From a virus, in IMG/VR virus record IMGVR_UViG_3300032163_000078, positions 1-28,581 of that record: a DNA stretch of 28,581 bases; one strand, 5' to 3'. How positions within the stretch are numbered: the first letter of the stretch is position 1; the number at the start of each line of letters is the position of its first letter. This document shows positions 1 to 6,721 of the stretch, in pieces. The notes below the pieces were generated by a model. That model ran no database searches, was not told the origin of the DNA, and worked only from the letters and a program-made list of their open reading frames with translations. The position numbers were made by a program, and so were the translations under genes.

Positions 1-127
1 AGTATAGACTTGAGTTGCCATTATACGGCAACTCCCTTCTTAGCTGCTGGGGCCTCTGATTTCGCGCCGTCCTTCGGTTCAGTGGCCTTAACTTCGTCGG
101 CCTGGTTAGGTAATACCTCAGCCTCTA
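1..127. repeat. Terminal overlap, left copy (circular contig)
   Basis: Bases 1-127 are identical to bases 28455-28581. A perfect overlap of exactly 127 bases is what a de Bruijn assembler run at k=127 leaves on a circular contig, so I read it as an assembly overlap and not a biological terminal repeat. Removing one copy gives a 28,454-bp circle. The operon structure agrees: the recT stop at 21-23 overlaps the start of the next leftward gene, which is only complete in the right-hand copy (28284-28475). Confidence 0.93.
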
Positions 128-932
128 CGAAGTCGCCGGAGTCGATAGCGTTAAGATCGAGCTCACCGGCTTTGAAGTTATCCGGCTTGAGTACTGCACC
201 GTCGGTAACGATATCGCGAAACTCTACCGAGGCCGGGAGATACTTCGCGAGCCGGCGTACTACGGTTTTTTTTCTCATTTCGTCTACGATAATATCCTCC
301 GGGTTATTCCAGGGGCTATACTTTGAGCCGGAAGCCTTTGAGGTTTTTTTAATCTTATTGATATCGGAGTCGCTCATTACTTCGAAGGCGAAGCCTCCGT
401 TAGTAAATTTCGCGACGGCGTAAGCGTAGATAAATTTACCTCGATCGCCGGAGGCTGGTTTGTGTACAAGTTTAGGCTCAAGTCCGAACTCGTAAGAGAA
501 TTCGTCCTTGTCATAAACAGCCTGAGCGTAGATCGTCGCGAGCTTATCGGATCTTCGGGCCAGATCGATAAGGCCCTTGTATCCGATAATGAATTGCACC
601 TCTTTTTTCCCGGTTACGTTATTGTTAAATGGTATTAAGTAGCATTGACCGAGAGCGGGGATCGGCTCGAAGCCGAGTATCGAAGCCTGTACTACGGATC
701 CGATCAGCGACTCGACGCTACACTCGGCAAGCTCCGGGGTACGGCTTATTAAGGTCGTAGCTACCTGTATGATCCGCTCAGCTGTTAAGTGTTTCGGTAT
801 CGCCTGAGCTATGAGCGGTTTGTAGGTTTGAAAAATAGCCTTAACGTCGTCGGCTTTTAGGCCCAGCATAGTACCGGGCTTCGTAGCTTTTTTCATTGAA
901 GTTAAAGCGTTGTTTTTAAGTTGTTCTGTCAT
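21..932 (-). CDS. recT: RecT-family single-strand annealing protein
   Basis: 303 residues, the usual RecT size. RecT proteins bind single-stranded DNA left by a partner exonuclease and anneal it to a complementary strand, serving phage recombination and concatemer formation. The family core is visible: GFEPIPALGQCYLIPF around residues 90-107, followed by VQFIIGYKGLIDLARRS. The C-terminus is acidic, then Ala/Lys-rich. The ATG is preceded by AGAGGAG. The gene lies downstream of a YqaJ-type exonuclease in the same operon, the standard exonuclease/annealase pairing, and an SSB is encoded further along. The stop overlaps the start of the next gene as TAATG, and that gene is completed across the contig join. 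Confidence 0.95.
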   Translation of the reverse strand: MTEQLKNNALTSMKKATKPGTMLGLKADDVKAIFQTYKPLIAQAIPKHLTAERIIQVATTLISRTPELAECSVESLIGSVVQASILGFEPIPALGQCYLIPFNNNVTGKKEVQFIIGYKGLIDLARRSDKLATIYAQAVYDKDEFSYEFGLEPKLVHKPASGDRGKFIYAYAVAKFTNGGFAFEVMSDSDINKIKKTSKASGSKYSPWNNPEDIIVDEMRKKTVVRRLAKYLPASVEFRDIVTDGAVLKPDNFKAGELDLNAIDSGDFVEAEVLPNQADEVKATEPKDGAKSEAPAAKKGVAV

Positions 933-964
933 TTAAATCTCCTCTGATTTATTGATTTTTAGAA

Positions 965-1102
965 TTAGTGAGTTAAGAAAAATACTACCAGGTGAGCGCC
1001 GAAGTACAACACGGCGAGGGTTATAACTCCCCAGCCGATAACGTCAAGCGCTTTGTTAAGTCTTTTATTTACGAGGTCGGTGTAGATTCTCTCAGTTTTC
1101 AT
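965..1102 (-). CDS. Small membrane protein (45 aa)
   Basis: A 45-residue gene between the exonuclease and recT. Its ATG overlaps the exonuclease stop as ATGA, the coupling used throughout this operon. The protein starts MKTERIYTDLVNKRLNKALD, an amphipathic charged stretch, and continues with one hydrophobic segment at about residues 21-43 (VIGWGVITLAVLYFG and on). It is probably a single-pass inner-membrane protein. No family recognised. The position between recombination genes is conserved in spacing only, so a function in recombination cannot be claimed. Confidence 0.7.
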   Translation of the reverse strand: MKTERIYTDLVNKRLNKALDVIGWGVITLAVLYFGAHLVVFFLTH

Positions 1103-2031
1103 TTTATCAAAAACCTCCGAGAGCCCGGCTTCTCAATTTGGAATGACTCGTATAAATCTTTGTGAACTGCTTTGAAAGTTGTAGCGTCGAAAACTTTTGA
1201 GGGCTTTGATACTTTCCAGCTGATTAATCTATCGCCGTTATATTCAAGACTCTCTGCGGGCCCCATAGCCAATTTAATGGCGAACTCAAGCTGCTCGGCT
1301 GCTATGTCTCGGGTTTTGATTTCAGATTTTAAAGCTACGAGCTGTTGATATGCTTCGTACGTTTCGCCCGCGGCTTCCAACACTTCTCCCTCGGTACTTT
1401 CCGGGTAGAGTCCCTTTAAGTCGGCCTCAGTTTTAGGAGGCGGGGGAACGTGAGCGAGTACGTTTCTCTCCCAAAAGTTTAGCATTACTTCGTTAGCGGT
1501 TTGTATAAAATTATCGTCGCGCTCTACTTTGAAGCGTTGAAAGTCGTAGCCGTCGATTAAGATAGCGAATTCACCCCAGGTGTAGCCGGTTACGTTTAAA
1601 TAATGCTGCAGCTGCGCGTAGAATTCCATAGGGAGAGTAGCTTCCCAGCCCTTTGCGTACCAGGAGCTCGTAGTTTTAATTTCGAGTACTCCGCGGCCCT
1701 CGCCGTTTTTAGGGAGTATAACTCTGTCGAGGTTAGCAATCAGAAAATTATAGTCCGGATGAATTCTTACTTTATTATCGCGCTGTACTTTGTATCCGCT
1801 TTCCTCCTCGTACCAATCTGCGACGGTCTGCTCGAGTTTTAATCCGGCTTTCATTCTCGGAGTAGGCGGTACGTCGGGAGCTACCGGCGCGATCTTTTCA
1901 AGATAGACGTCGAGCGGGGTTTTATAACTTGACAGTCCGAGTACCGCGGCTGCGTCCGAGCCTCCGATACCGTGCTGCCTTAAACTGAGCCATTCCTCGC
2001 GGCTCATTTCGATAGTTTTTACGTATGACAT
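1099..2031 (-). CDS. YqaJ-type phage exonuclease
   Basis: 310 residues. YqaJ/lambda-Exo type nucleases degrade the 5' strand of duplex ends to make 3' single strands for the annealing protein. The PD-(D/E)XK nuclease pattern is present: GIGGSDAAAVLG at residues 21-32, LEQTV around 66-70, the acidic residue in NLDRVI (Asp102), LEIKT with Glu117 and Lys119, and a following Gln-rich helix (AQLQHYL). The C-terminal third is charged and helical. It lies two genes upstream of recT and is linked to it through a 45-residue gene, so the two probably work as a pair. The start follows GAGGAG at good spacing. Confidence 0.92.
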   Translation of the reverse strand: MSYVKTIEMSREEWLSLRQHGIGGSDAAAVLGLSSYKTPLDVYLEKIAPVAPDVPPTPRMKAGLKLEQTVADWYEEESGYKVQRDNKVRIHPDYNFLIANLDRVILPKNGEGRGVLEIKTTSSWYAKGWEATLPMEFYAQLQHYLNVTGYTWGEFAILIDGYDFQRFKVERDDNFIQTANEVMLNFWERNVLAHVPPPPKTEADLKGLYPESTEGEVLEAAGETYEAYQQLVALKSEIKTRDIAAEQLEFAIKLAMGPAESLEYNGDRLISWKVSKPSKVFDATTFKAVHKDLYESFQIEKPGSRRFLIK

Positions 2032-2055
2032 TTTTTATATCTCCTCTTGGTTAGT

Positions 2056-2253
2056 TTAGTTTTTTCGCGCTGAAAAGTGCGCGGTTATTTGTTTTTTATC
2101 AATACAAACCTTTTGCATTGTATGGCGAAAATGGTAGAGCTCTGCTTCTAAGGCAGCGCGCCTTTTCTTACTCTCGGCAAACTCGGCAAGCCGACCGATC
2201 ATATAGCCTACGAGATAGGCTAAGTATATTATCGCTACTAAATACCAGCTCAT
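2056..2253 (-). CDS. Small membrane-anchored protein (65 aa)
   Basis: 65 residues with an N-terminal hydrophobic helix (about residues 3-20, SWYLVAIIYLAYLVGYMIG) followed by a charged, probably helical cytoplasmic part. The start overlaps the preceding stop as ATGA, which places it firmly in the early leftward operon. No recognised family. Small anchored proteins of this kind are common in phage early regions and their roles differ, so no function is assigned. Confidence 0.7.
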   Translation of the reverse strand: MSWYLVAIIYLAYLVGYMIGRLAEFAESKKRRAALEAELYHFRHTMQKVCIDKKQITAHFSARKN

Positions 2254-2654
2254 CGTTTCACACTCCTTGCGCGTTTGCGCTTAAGTCCCGCTTCATTCAC
2301 CGGAAACATCTCAGGGAAGATGAGGCGCTGCTTTAAAACAAAACCCTCAGGGAACATACAAACACGAAAAAAATTCTCCTCCTCCTCCTCCTCTTCCCAC
2401 TCCTCCTCCTCCTCCTCTTCCCTCTCCTCCTCCTCCTCCTCTTCCCTCTCCTCCTCCTTAAGGCTGAACGATCTCTCGCCCTCAAGTATCGAGTAGAGCT
2501 TCTTAGGCGAGATAAAAATTAAACTCGATATCGTATAGATCGCCTTGAACTGCGGAAACGATTTCGAATAATTTTCAATCGCTTTTTTATAGATGTCCTG
2601 TCGTGTCATAATTTGCAGAACCTCTTGTGTTGAAAGTTGAGGAACAAATTTCAT
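2250..2654 (-). CDS. Early protein with HTH-like N-terminus and Glu-rich repeat
   Basis: 134 residues. The ATG at 2654 follows GGGAGAAG, which decides the start over an internal Met at residue 16. Residues about 45-67 (SPKKLYSILEGERSFSLKEE) look like the end of a Cro/XRE helix-turn-helix, but this is weak. The middle is a run of glutamates broken by Arg or Trp every eight residues, encoded by a 24-bp tandem repeat. The C-terminus is basic. An acidic tract next to a possible DNA-binding region could mimic DNA or engage basic partners, but that is speculation. It lies directly after the Cro-like gene. Confidence 0.75.
   Translation of the reverse strand: MKFVPQLSTQEVLQIMTRQDIYKKAIENYSKSFPQFKAIYTISSLIFISPKKLYSILEGERSFSLKEEEREEEEEEEREEEEEEEWEEEEEEENFFRVCMFPEGFVLKQRLIFPEMFPVNEAGLKRKRARSVKR
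2377..2459. repeat. 24-bp minisatellite coding for Glu tracts
   Basis: About 3.4 copies of a 24-bp pyrimidine-rich unit (TCCTCC repeated, ending CTTCCCTC or CTTCCCAC), at 2377-2400, 2401-2424, 2425-2448 and a partial copy after that. The unit length is a multiple of three, so changes in copy number would keep the reading frame of the 134-residue protein and only alter the length of its (R/W)EEEEEEE tract. Confidence 0.9.
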
Positions 2655-2689
2655 TGACTTCTCCCGGCGAACTGGTTAAATTGTTATAG

Positions 2690-2881
2690 TTAATTTTCAT
2701 AAGCTTGAACGAACTCGGCGACTCTCGCGAGCGCGGCTTTTCTTTTTCCGCTGAGCGCCAGCGATACGGCGGCAAGGCTGTAGCCCAAATGCTCGGCTAC
2801 AAGCTTCATCCTCAAGCCCTTGCGTATCATCATCACGTGCACTTCTACAGGGTTAACTTTTTTACGTTTTGTGTTTTCCAT
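2690..2881 (-). CDS. Cro-like helix-turn-helix protein
   Basis: 63 residues, first gene of the leftward early operon and divergent from the CI-like repressor at 3004. A helix-turn-helix can be read at about residues 26-47: LVAEHLGYSLAAVSLALSGK, with the recognition helix AAVSLALSG. The small size and the position opposite the repressor fit a Cro-type regulator that shuts off the repressor promoter and tunes early transcription. A good sigma-70-type promoter lies about 35 bases upstream. No other domain is present. Confidence 0.75.
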   Translation of the reverse strand: MENTKRKKVNPVEVHVMMIRKGLRMKLVAEHLGYSLAAVSLALSGKRKAALARVAEFVQAYEN

Positions 2882-2916
2882 AGCTTTCTTTTATATTGTG
2901 AATATGTTTACGTTGG

Positions 2917-2945
2917 AATATAATACGATTATTCGTAATTGTCAA
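2917..2945 (-). promoter_or_regulatory. Leftward early promoter with internal operator
   Basis: On the minus strand TTGACA (2945-2940) and TATATT (2922-2917) are separated by 17 bases, a near-consensus sigma-70 promoter. The spacer holds a perfect inverted repeat, TACGA-TTAT-TCGTA, at 2924-2937. A repressor bound there would block RNA polymerase. Transcription would begin about 25-30 bases before the Cro-like start codon and read the early operon. The rightward repressor gene starts at 3004, so the same operator probably also affects its expression. Confidence 0.8.
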
Positions 2946-3003
2946 GTAATTTATATACCAAAGTGAAAATTGTTGAATTTCTCTACACTTCTTAAAAATA
3001 AGA

Positions 3004-3402
3004 ATGGCGATTTCAGAGCGTTTAAAGCAGTTGATAGGAAATAGGAAGCAAAAAGATTTTGCTGACGAGATGGGGGTTACTCCTACGAGGATTAACCAAT
3101 ACCTGAACGAACGGCAAGAACCCGCATCGGATTTTCTAAGAAAACTTGCTTCGAAGGGAGTAAATATAAATTGGTTTTTAACAGGGGAGGGTGTAGCTTA
3201 CGAAAAACAAAGCGGTAGCGCTGAGCTCCCGGTTGAAGTTCAAAGCTTGATAAATGAGATAATGAAAACTCCCGACCTCGCTGTTACTATCGCGAGAGAG
3301 TTACGAGCGATTCTTATAAATCTTGCGCAAGCGGAACACGCGCGTAAAATGATGAAGCTCTCGAATGATGAAATAAAAAAAGTACTTAAATCTAAAAAAT
3401 AA
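3004..3402 (+). CDS. CI-like phage repressor (XRE family, no protease domain)
   Basis: 132 residues. An XRE helix-turn-helix occupies about residues 5-55 (KDFADEMGVTPTRINQYLNE, then NINWFLTGEG, which is typical of phage repressors whose HTH ends with a 'WLLTGEG'-like motif). The C-terminal half is helical and lacks the LexA/S24 autocleavage domain (no Ser-Lys dyad region), so it is probably an oligomerising tail, and induction would not go through RecA cleavage of this protein. It is transcribed away from the Cro-like gene across the shared control region. No clear Shine-Dalgarno site precedes the ATG. Confidence 0.85.
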   Translation: MAISERLKQLIGNRKQKDFADEMGVTPTRINQYLNERQEPASDFLRKLASKGVNINWFLTGEGVAYEKQSGSAELPVEVQSLINEIMKTPDLAVTIARELRAILINLAQAEHARKMMKLSNDEIKKVLKSKK

Positions 3403-3432
3403 AATTTTCACTAACGCCTCCAGGAGTTTTTT

Positions 3433-3729
3433 ATGAATGAAAAAAATAACATTAACGACGAACGTGGTGTGGGATTTATTTTTTTTCTCAAGGCAATAGC
3501 GGTCGTTAATTTTGTCGCCTCCGTGATAACAGGACTGCTTATGCTCACCCGAACCAATAGCGTTCCAGGAGAAGAAAAAACTTTTCTTCTGATTGGTATC
3601 GGCGTGATGCTGCAAGGCTTAATTGTCCTCGTACTTTTTTTCGTCATCGCTGAGCTTGGCAAAAACGTGATACTGATTAAGAAAAAATTATTTGATACAT
3701 CTAATAACAAAATAGAAATTAAAAAGTAA
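3433..3729 (+). CDS. Two-helix membrane protein of the lysogeny module
   Basis: 98 residues with hydrophobic helices at about 13-37 (GVGFIFFLKAIAVVNFVASV and on) and 50-72 (FLLIGIGVMLQGLIVLVLFF), and a basic C-terminus ending KIEIKK. CAGGAG precedes the ATG. It lies 30 bases after the repressor on the same strand, so it would be expressed in the lysogen. That position and the topology suit a superinfection-exclusion or immunity protein, but this is inferred from position, not from a recognised family. Its base composition is more AT-rich than the recombination and structural genes. Confidence 0.65.
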   Translation: MNEKNNINDERGVGFIFFLKAIAVVNFVASVITGLLMLTRTNSVPGEEKTFLLIGIGVMLQGLIVLVLFFVIAELGKNVILIKKKLFDTSNNKIEIKK

Positions 3730-3759
3730 AGCGCAAATGATCATCCTCACGCTTAAAAA

Positions 3760-3895
3760 ATTGCTAACAGATTGCTAACAACTCCTCTCAAAAACATGTT
3801 CAAAAATGGCGATTTTGAATCAAAAAAGGCGGTTTGCTTGGCAGTACGCTTTCTCATAATCTGCGGGTCGTAGGTTTAAGTCCTACAGGGCCCAC
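3760..3895 (+). other. attP: attP: arm repeats plus tRNA-Met(CAT) 3' end core
   Basis: From 3855 the sequence is the 3' half of an elongator tRNA-Met: anticodon loop CTCATAA (3853-3860 region), anticodon 3' stem TCTGC, variable loop GGGTC, T stem-loop GTAGG-TTTAAGT-CCTAC and acceptor AGGGCCC plus A (to about 3893). No CCA is encoded. The bases before the loop (GCTTT) do not pair with TCTGC, so the tRNA is not complete here and identity to the host gene probably starts at the anticodon loop. Two copies of ATTGCTAACA at 3760-3769 and 3771-3780 could be integrase arm sites. This is the usual form of a phage attachment site that restores the tRNA on integration. Confidence 0.75.
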
Positions 3896-3916
3896 AAAAA
3901 AAATGAAGTTTTACCG

Positions 3917-4153
3917 GTGAGGATCCGCGCGGATTACGTCCGTCATAAATTTAAGAAGTACGCGCGAGCTGCAGGGCTCTCCGATAAACTTCATTTTCAT
4001 TCCTTGCGTCATACCTTCGCTACCTGGCTCGTGCAAAATGGCTCGACGCTCTACGAGGTACAAAAATTACTCGGTCATTCGAGCGGCGAGGTTACAAAAA
4101 TATACTCTCACCTCGCGGCAAGCGAACTGCATTATGTTGTTAATAGGATTTAG
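3917..4153 (+). pseudogene. Tyrosine integrase, C-terminal remnant
   Basis: 78 codons from GTG at 3917. It is the end of a tyrosine recombinase catalytic domain: HSLRHT (His28, Arg31), LLGH (His54) and the nucleophile Tyr63 in KIYSHL. Phage integrases are usually about 300-400 residues, so the N-terminal arm-binding and core-binding domains and the first catalytic Arg are missing. The frame stays open upstream to a TAA at 3857, inside the tRNA anticodon loop, and family-like sequence seems to begin around 3896, right after the tRNA core. No upstream frame supplies the missing part and no second integrase is seen. The GTG has no ribosome site. Most likely a non-functional deletion remnant. Confidence 0.85.
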
Positions 4154-4467
4154 GGTTTTAATTCGATATCAGGAGGAAGTGGCAGAGGCGTACCGCCCAG
4201 GAGCGTTTCGACGCGTACTATGCTTCTTACAAGATATAGGTGCTCAGTATCGTTTTTAATTTTAAAGGCCTTGAGCTCCGTTAGAATATCCTGGCAGGCT
4301 TTCAGAGCGGTTTCTACTTGGGCCACACGCTCACCGCTCGCTTTGCTGGCTACGTCGCTCTGCAGCCTTCCGTATCCAACCAGAGCGAAGGCGATCGGTA
4401 TTATGGCTAAAAATATTTGAAGCCATATACTGAGGCTCCGCTTTTCAATTATAATTTGCTTCGACAT
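4150..4467 (-). CDS. Membrane-anchored coiled-coil protein (105 aa)
   Basis: 105 residues: a transmembrane helix at about 14-33 (WLQIFLAIIPIAFALVGYG) followed by a helical, charged segment (residues 40-90) and a Pro-rich end (LPLPPDIELKP). This is the last gene of the leftward late operon and converges on the integrase remnant, with a 4-base overlap. The topology resembles small phage proteins with a membrane anchor and a coiled coil, such as hemolysin-XhlA-like or holin-accessory proteins, but no diagnostic motif is seen. Confidence 0.65.
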   Translation of the reverse strand: MSKQIIIEKRSLSIWLQIFLAIIPIAFALVGYGRLQSDVASKASGERVAQVETALKACQDILTELKAFKIKNDTEHLYLVRSIVRVETLLGGTPLPLPPDIELKP

Positions 4468-4487
4468 TTTTAAATAGTTCCTTTTTA

Positions 4488-4649
4488 CTAACCACTGCGT
4501 AGCTTATCCGAGTACGAGCGCCTAAGCCGCTCAAGCTTCGCTATCTCCAGGGAGGTAGCCCGCTGCTCTTCTACCAGCGCCCGCATCAAAGCCTTAAGGG
4601 TTGAAATGCGAGCCTTTATGCGCTCGAGCTGTACCTCATCCGGCGTCAA
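4488..4649 (-). CDS. Short coiled-coil protein (53 aa, TTG start)
   Basis: An open frame from TTG at 4649 to TAG at 4488. GGAG lies 10 bases before the TTG, inside the end of the preceding gene. The product is almost wholly charged helix: LTPDEVQLERIKARISTLKA, then RALVEEQRATSLEIAKLERL, with a heptad-like pattern of hydrophobic residues. It fills the only gap in the late operon here and is read in the same direction. The non-ATG start makes it less certain. No function assigned. Confidence 0.5.
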   Translation of the reverse strand: MTPDEVQLERIKARISTLKALMRALVEEQRATSLEIAKLERLRRSYSDKLRSG

Positions 4650-4656
4650 TTTAACT

Positions 4657-5202
4657 TTACTCCGCCATAATCATTACGTCGTTATCTCCGGCGGCCGCTC
4701 CGCTTGGAACCTCGATCTCGGCCCAACTTACCCTAATATCGTCCGGTTCACCGATGCTGCCTATTATCCTTTTAGCTCTAAACCTACAAGTATACGTACC
4801 GGAGCCAGGGGTGCTCTCCGGATCGGAAACGGTTACTTGAAAGTAATGAGTTAATCCGCTGGGAGGATCTCCGCAGTCATCGCCGTCTACCGTAAATCTG
4901 ATACGTAAATTATTTGAGTTAGAAGCCGGAGCCGTGAATGTAAAAGATAATGTTTGAAAAGAGATCGTTAGCGTCGGCGTATATGTACCTTTTTGTATTA
5001 CTCCGTCGTAGACTTTCGCGTTTAAAACCCCGCTGCACATAAGCTCCTGAGCGTAATCTGCGTCGGAGTACGAGGCCTCGTCGATCTGAGTATAAGTACT
5101 GCTACTCCACTCGGTTAGTAGATCGCCATCCGGACGTAGGTACTGTTGTCCGATCGCCGTTACAGGTAGTAGGATTAGGAGGGCTAAAAATAAGTGCTTC
5201 AT
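4657..5202 (-). CDS. Secreted beta-rich protein of tail cassette (181 aa)
   Basis: 181 residues with a clear Sec signal peptide, MKHLFLALLILLPVTAIGQQ, with cleavage expected after G18 or nearby. The mature part starts YLRPDGDLLTEW and is rich in alternating Thr/Ser and hydrophobic residues, suggesting a beta-sandwich. Four Cys (around CSG, DDCGD and YTCRF) could form disulfides in the periplasm or outside the cell, although the pairing is not known. The ATG overlaps the previous stop as ATGA. It lies downstream of fibre genes, so a receptor-binding or virion-decorating role is possible but not shown. Confidence 0.75.
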   Translation of the reverse strand: MKHLFLALLILLPVTAIGQQYLRPDGDLLTEWSSSTYTQIDEASYSDADYAQELMCSGVLNAKVYDGVIQKGTYTPTLTISFQTLSFTFTAPASNSNNLRIRFTVDGDDCGDPPSGLTHYFQVTVSDPESTPGSGTYTCRFRAKRIIGSIGEPDDIRVSWAEIEVPSGAAAGDNDVMIMAE

Positions 5203-5642
5203 TTTAAAGCCCTCGTTAAAGTTAGAGAAATAAATATCGAAGAAGGAGTACCAGCTACGGCTCGGACGGTAGCAAATATACTATCGCCGATCGCAAGCGC
5301 GCCTCCGGTTACGGATCCCATAGAGACGAAGCCGGTAGTCGTAACGTAGTTTGTAAACATAGCGGTACCATTTTTTAATACGTTCACGGTCGCCGAGGTT
5401 CCGCCTTCGCGCTTAGCCTCCCCGGCGATCACGGTAAGATTACTCTTTTTTACTCTCCAAATATAGCAGCTGTCCGCGGCTGCGAGCTTACGGAAAGTTA
5501 CCGTATAAGTCGTCGTATCGGTTAAGCTGTACGGCGTCCAACGTGAATTTTGCCAGCTCGAGATTTGCCCAGTAGTTTGACAATAGGTAATTCCCGGGCA
5601 AAGCGCTACTACAAAAAGTAGGGCTAATAAAAAAGCCTTCAT
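5199..5642 (-). CDS. Secreted beta-rich protein of tail cassette (147 aa)
   Basis: 147 residues starting MKAFLLALLFVVALCPGITY and then CQ, a Sec signal peptide; the C before Q is not in a good lipobox. The mature part is Thr-rich and beta-strand-like throughout (TTTYTVTFRKLAAADSCYIW, and later FISLTLTRALK). A GGGGG tract precedes the ATG. It is the second of four consecutive genes in this operon with signal peptides. No family recognised. Its arrangement between two other secreted proteins suggests that all four act together outside the cytoplasm. Confidence 0.75.
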   Translation of the reverse strand: MKAFLLALLFVVALCPGITYCQTTGQISSWQNSRWTPYSLTDTTTYTVTFRKLAAADSCYIWRVKKSNLTVIAGEAKREGGTSATVNVLKNGTAMFTNYVTTTGFVSMGSVTGGALAIGDSIFATVRAVAGTPSSIFISLTLTRALK

Positions 5643-5643
5643 A

Positions 5644-6696
5644 TTAAAACCCCCATCCAGTTACGGTTACCACGATAGGTAGGTCGACTTGCTCGTCGGA
5701 GTTACTTCGGATTCTTATATAGTTTGTACCGATCTCCTTAATATACAAAGCTCCGAGCGGCACATTAGTAGCTCCCACATTACCCCAGCTGGCATAAGCA
5801 TGGCTTGAGCCATCTATACCAGTAATAGCTACAAATGCTGTATCGCCCGCGGCTTTTAAAGTACCGTTGTAATATGGTACCGTTGCTGTCCAATCCGAGC
5901 CGGTAGTATTCGTAAGTACAGCTCCCAGGGATCCGGCGCTCGTCAGAGAGGTGCCGCCCTTAGCGGTTCCGATCGCGCTACCATTCCAGGATCCTACTAT
6001 GTTACCGGAAAAGTAACCGTCTCTAAATTTATACGAGCTTGAGCCGACATCATACGACGCATTGGAAAAAGGAATCATACCGATAATATATAAACCAGTA
6101 GGGCGTAGGCTAAACCAAGTTGAGGGCGATCCGTCGGGGTCGGTAATGAAATCCAAATAACCGGATGAGTTAGTATTATAAATCCCCATAGTGCTTGAAC
6201 TGTTTTTAATCTGAATTCCCTTAGTCGATGTCAAAATAATATTATCGTTAAAGGTTTTCACCCCGGCGAATGTTTGAGTCGTATTGGTTACTAATCCCCG
6301 GGCTGTCGCTGAGGCACTCGGTATATTAAATGTATGAGTCGTAGTCGCGCTCGATATCGAAAAGTCCGTACCGGTCGTACCGGTCGCGAAAGTTTGAGAT
6401 GATCCTGTTAAAGAATTTAAACTCGTAATCCCGGCGCCGCTTTGTGATAGCTCGGATGAGGTGCCGTCGCACCATTTCAGCCAAAGCTTATGACCCAGGC
6501 CCCAGTAGAGCTGAGCTTTACCTACGGTCGGAGTCGCAGGCGCGGCGGTCGCTGAGTCCATAGGTATGAATGGGATCGGCGCTACTTTAAATTGGTTCGC
6601 GCCGGTATCCCACCACTTAACAGCTTTATCGACCTGGGCAGTAGCCAGGCTGCAGCTGAGCACTACGAGTATTAAGATTAAAAAAAAGTTTTTCAT
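5644..6696 (-). CDS. Tail-fibre-like protein with Sec signal peptide (350 aa)
   Basis: I place the start at 6696 (MKNFFLILILVVLSCSLATA, then Q), because AAAGGACTT precedes this ATG. The longer frame to 6750 has no ribosome site. After the signal peptide the protein has a short WWDTGANQFK region, then repeats typical of phage fibres: TTHTFNIPSASATARGLV, TFAGVKTFNDNIIL and YDVGSSSYKFRDGYFSGNIV. These are the low-complexity beta segments of receptor-binding fibres. A fibre with an export signal is odd, since virion proteins normally fold in the cytoplasm. It is the largest of four signal-peptide genes in a row. Confidence 0.8.
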   Translation of the reverse strand: MKNFFLILILVVLSCSLATAQVDKAVKWWDTGANQFKVAPIPFIPMDSATAAPATPTVGKAQLYWGLGHKLWLKWCDGTSSELSQSGAGITSLNSLTGSSQTFATGTTGTDFSISSATTTHTFNIPSASATARGLVTNTTQTFAGVKTFNDNIILTSTKGIQIKNSSSTMGIYNTNSSGYLDFITDPDGSPSTWFSLRPTGLYIIGMIPFSNASYDVGSSSYKFRDGYFSGNIVGSWNGSAIGTAKGGTSLTSAGSLGAVLTNTTGSDWTATVPYYNGTLKAAGDTAFVAITGIDGSSHAYASWGNVGATNVPLGALYIKEIGTNYIRIRSNSDEQVDLPIVVTVTGWGF

Positions 6697-6721
6697 TTTA
6701 TAAGTCCTTTCTGTTTTTTTG

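Noticed and set aside
1-127. Biological direct terminal repeat
   Set aside because: The length equals a common assembler k-mer and the operon continues through the join, so circular closure explains it better. Physical ends cannot be seen from sequence.
10-423. Rightward 137-codon frame
   Set aside because: Lies opposite recT, no ribosome site and a shadow-type composition (Ser/Ala/Pro mix from the complementary strand).
2275-2496. Ser-rich rightward frame
   Set aside because: Complement of the Glu-tract minisatellite; the Ser run is the antisense of GAG/GGA codons and the leftward gene has the ribosome site.
3411-3710. Leftward frames opposite the two-helix membrane protein
   Set aside because: They overlap a gene with a good ribosome site (CAGGAG) and clear membrane helices; their own sequence shows no feature.
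3841-3895. Complete tRNA gene
   Set aside because: Only the anticodon loop to the acceptor 3' end is present. The bases 5' of the loop do not pair, and there is no D arm or 5' acceptor strand, so it is an attachment core and not a working tRNA.
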